A stretch of 64,000 nucleotides of DNA from Phycisphaerae bacterium (GTDB lineage Bacteria; Planctomycetota; Phycisphaerae; Tepidisphaerales; Tepidisphaeraceae). How positions within the stretch are numbered: position 1 is the stretch's first letter; every line of letters begins with the position of its first letter. The stretch lies in the NCBI GenBank assembly GCA_025924315.1, contig JAICIO010000020.1, forward strand, positions 1 through 64,000, in the 5' to 3' direction. The translations under genes were made by a program, and so were the position numbers. Positions 61,824 through 64,000 of the stretch are shown here, one piece after another. The notes beneath the pieces were generated by a model. It saw only the letters and a list, made by a program, of their open reading frames with translations. It was not told the origin of the DNA and did not search any database.

Positions 61824-62957
61824 ATGCGATTCATTCGATCATGTCTTTGGGTGGGACTGGCGATTGGCGGGCTCGCGCTCTTTGCGCAAGCGGACGATGA
61901 CACAGATATCAAACTGCCGCTCATCACGCTCAAGATGCAATCGGTCCAGATCAACGATGTGATCGACGCGTTCAGCAAGCAAACCGGTGTGAAGCTGCTT
62001 CGACCAACCGATGACAGTGGAGATGCGCATCGGCGGGTGAGCATCGACATTCGCGACAAGACCTTCTCCGAAGCGCTCGATGTGATGGGCGCCAAATGCC
62101 GAACCATTCCGCAAGAGTTAAACGAGCGCGGCGAAATGCCATTGGAGTGGCGCGGCGACAGCAAAGACGTCTTCGGGAAACGGCCAAGGTCGGTTGGGCC
62201 GCTGGCGACATTTCTCGTCGATTCCATCAATCGCCAAAATCAACTGAATCTCGACGCCGACGAACCCGAGGTAGCCCGCAGTTCAACCATCAGCTTCACG
62301 CCGTACATCGATCCGCGGTTGCATGTGATTCAGTGGAAGAGCGAGGCCGACATCGAGAAGGCGGAGGATGAGAACGGCGATTCCATCCTTCATCAGGACG
62401 ATTCGAACAACCAGCCGTTGATGAACGGGGTCCAACCGTTGTGGGAGTTTCAGCCGATGACGACGTCCCTCGATTACGATGCCGCCAAAAGCAAGAAACT
62501 CTCTGCGTTCAAAGGATCGTTACACGTGACGGCGGCGCGTGAGATTGAGCAAATGCAGATCGACAATTTGCTCAGCGCGCAGGGAACGGAGAAGGCAGTC
62601 GATGGATTGCGCGTCGTGATCGATGACGTGACCGAGCCGGAGGCTGCCGACGATCAGCCGAAGGACCAGCATCAGACGGTGATCAACCTCAGCATCTTTC
62701 GCGAAGGGATTGGGAACGATATGTGGGATTGCGTGATGTCGCGGATCTCGAATTCAATGCACGTTTTCAACGCGAATGGAAAAGAGATCGAGCAGTCGGT
62801 GAACCAGTCGAGTCAGGATGATTCGAAGACGACGTATACCGTTACCGTCACCTGGAAGGAAGCGGGTGATCGGCCGACGAAGTTCTCGCTGCTCATTCCG
62901 ACGAAGTTGCAGGAAGTCGACCTGCCATTCGAATTCCACGACCTGAAATTGCCCTAG
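61824..62957 (+). CDS. secreted protein with STN-like domain, paralogue 1
   Basis: A 377-residue protein from ATG 61824 (AAAGG upstream; a GTG two codons earlier is also possible). Signal peptide (LWVGLAIGGLALFAQA). Residues about 35-90, LKMQSVQINDVIDAFSKQTG then VSIDIRDKTFSEALDVM, fit the secretin/TonB short N-terminal (STN-like) fold. The rest is beta-rich, with DPRLHVIQWKSEADIEKAED. The following gene is a paralogue in the same order of elements. Function unknown; a role at the outer membrane is inferred. Confidence 0.7.
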   Translation: MRFIRSCLWVGLAIGGLALFAQADDDTDIKLPLITLKMQSVQINDVIDAFSKQTGVKLLRPTDDSGDAHRRVSIDIRDKTFSEALDVMGAKCRTIPQELNERGEMPLEWRGDSKDVFGKRPRSVGPLATFLVDSINRQNQLNLDADEPEVARSSTISFTPYIDPRLHVIQWKSEADIEKAEDENGDSILHQDDSNNQPLMNGVQPLWEFQPMTTSLDYDAAKSKKLSAFKGSLHVTAAREIEQMQIDNLLSAQGTEKAVDGLRVVIDDVTEPEAADDQPKDQHQTVINLSIFREGIGNDMWDCVMSRISNSMHVFNANGKEIEQSVNQSSQDDSKTTYTVTVTWKEAGDRPTKFSLLIPTKLQEVDLPFEFHDLKLP

Positions 62958-62994
62958 AAAACTTTATCCGCCTGCAGGCGTCCATGGGATCAAT

Positions 62995-64000
62995 ATGAAC
63001 AGAACTCTCGGTTGTGTTTTGCTGGCTCTGGCGCTGATCGCTCCCGTTGCCCGTGGCGACGATGACAACGCGGTCGATATCAAGGTCACTCCGATCACGC
63101 TCAAGATGGAGTCGGTACATCCGAAGGATGTGTTTGAAGAATTGAGCAAGCAGACCGGTGTCGTGGTGAAAGTGTGGCCGGAGAATCTCTGGAATCAGAA
63201 TTACGGCCCGAACGGTCCGCCGACGAGCGTGACGATCGATGTCGATCAGAAGCCGTTCTGGGAGGCGATGGAAGAGATTTGCACCGAAACACATCTCTAT
63301 CCCGCCAACATGGGAAACAACGATGCGCTCATACTGCAGTGGCGCGGCGGAGATGCGACCGGGCCATTTGGAAAGAAGCCCGTGTCGGCTTCAGAAAATG
63401 GAACGGTCGTCGCGAGCTCGATTCAGCGGTCGCACACGATCGACTTTAATGCGGCTGATCCCAAGCCTGTTCGCACGTGCGGGATCAACATCGAAGGCTA
63501 TGTCGATCCACGATTACGCATCGCGAGTTATTCGACTCATCCCAATATTGAGAAGGCGGAGGATGAGAACGGCAACTCGATTCTGCCGGCGCAGCAGGAC
63601 CCGAATCAATCGATGAACCAGGTTTATACGAGCTGGCAGATCGGCAACATCTTCATCCCGCTCGATTACGATCCGGAGAAAAGCCACAAGCTCGCGACAC
63701 TGAAAGGATCAATCAAAGTGACCGCTGCCGGCGCGGTGGAGAAGCTCGAGCTGGACGATCTCGGCAATGCCAACGGAACCGTGAAGGAACTGGCGGGGCG
63801 GAAGATCACCTTTGAGGACATCAAAGTCGAAGATAAGTCGTTCAGCGTAAAGATGACGATCGTCCGCGAAGGGATGAGCAATGAGGAGTGGGGGTCGCTG
63901 TTTCAGAACATCATTCGCAGCGTGAAAGTGGAGACAAGCAGCGGCCGCAAGCTTGATCTCGGTGGAGGCGGAGGCGGGAGCGATAAGCAGGTGACGTACA
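62995..64000 (+). CDS. secreted protein with STN-like domain, paralogue 2 (partial)
   Basis: Starts at ATG 62995 and runs open to the window end (335 codons). Signal peptide (CVLLALALIAPVARG). It repeats the layout of the preceding gene: ITLKMESVHPKDVFEELSKQ, VTIDVDQKPFWEAMEEI, EGYVDPRLRIASYS, NIEKAEDENGNSIL, LDYDPEKSHKLATLKGSIKV. Its end is Gly/Ser-rich (GGGGGGSDKQ). Tandem duplication is evident, with moderate divergence. The C-terminus lies outside the window. Confidence 0.85.
   Translation, partial: MNRTLGCVLLALALIAPVARGDDDNAVDIKVTPITLKMESVHPKDVFEELSKQTGVVVKVWPENLWNQNYGPNGPPTSVTIDVDQKPFWEAMEEICTETHLYPANMGNNDALILQWRGGDATGPFGKKPVSASENGTVVASSIQRSHTIDFNAADPKPVRTCGINIEGYVDPRLRIASYSTHPNIEKAEDENGNSILPAQQDPNQSMNQVYTSWQIGNIFIPLDYDPEKSHKLATLKGSIKVTAAGAVEKLELDDLGNANGTVKELAGRKITFEDIKVEDKSFSVKMTIVREGMSNEEWGSLFQNIIRSVKVETSSGRKLDLGGGGGGSDKQVTY

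Overview
The window looks like chromosomal DNA of a GC-rich planctomycete, most likely a soil or freshwater member of the Phycisphaerae (Tepidisphaerales-like). The grounds are the mix of PEP-CTERM secreted proteins, a surface protein with an LEPR-XLL-like start, a pseudopilin of the planctomycete type, a Cys-type sulfatase beside glycoside hydrolases, a type III glutamine synthetase, weak use of Shine-Dalgarno sites and many small lipoproteins. No rRNA, tRNA or CRISPR array was seen. The taxonomic call is inference.

Layout. 1-2.3 kb: small unknown genes, two of them resembling immunity proteins, then a nested inverted-repeat unit holding a 50-residue membrane peptide. 2.4-10.5 kb: guaB, two lipoproteins, a REP-associated tyrosine transposase (RAYT) among its repeats, a PfkB sugar kinase, a Lys/Thr-rich secreted protein, a dienelactone hydrolase, ribF and a DHH phosphoesterase. 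10.6-13.4 kb: a three-gene unit of unknown function with the same palindrome ahead of its first and last genes. 13.4-25.9 kb: an ABC ATPase and a translation/RNA block (nusA, infB, DUF503, rbfA, an HhH protein run together with hisG, a TPR lipoprotein, yebC). 26-34.3 kb: surface polysaccharide genes (GT4 glycosyltransferase, PA14/beta-helix protein, O-antigen ligase, WecA-like transferase, NeuD-like acetyltransferase) and a KDPG aldolase. 34.4-41.3 kb: a nucleotide-binding-like protein, glutamine synthetases of type III and type I, and a GxxExxY gene enclosed by perfect 30-bp inverted repeats. 41.3-59.2 kb: carbohydrate scavenging and secreted proteins (sulfatase, a 1157-residue secreted protein, pseudopilin, PEP-CTERM proteins, GH27, cytochrome c, GH1-like) with a broken PIN toxin-antitoxin pair, asnS, a cupin and a STAS protein between. 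59.3-64 kb: PhyH oxygenase, an NDUFA9-like epimerase and two tandem secreted paralogues, the second cut by the window end.

The most striking feature is the number and variety of long palindromic intergenic repeats: more than ten unrelated families, several present two to six times. Only one obvious mobilising enzyme (the RAYT) is present. Several repeats have reached gene ends and supply stop codons or C-terminal residues, and one has joined an HhH protein gene in frame to hisG. The best candidates for something undescribed are the GxxExxY gene exactly framed by inverted repeats at 40.8-41.3 kb and the palindrome-linked three-gene unit at 10.6-13.4 kb.
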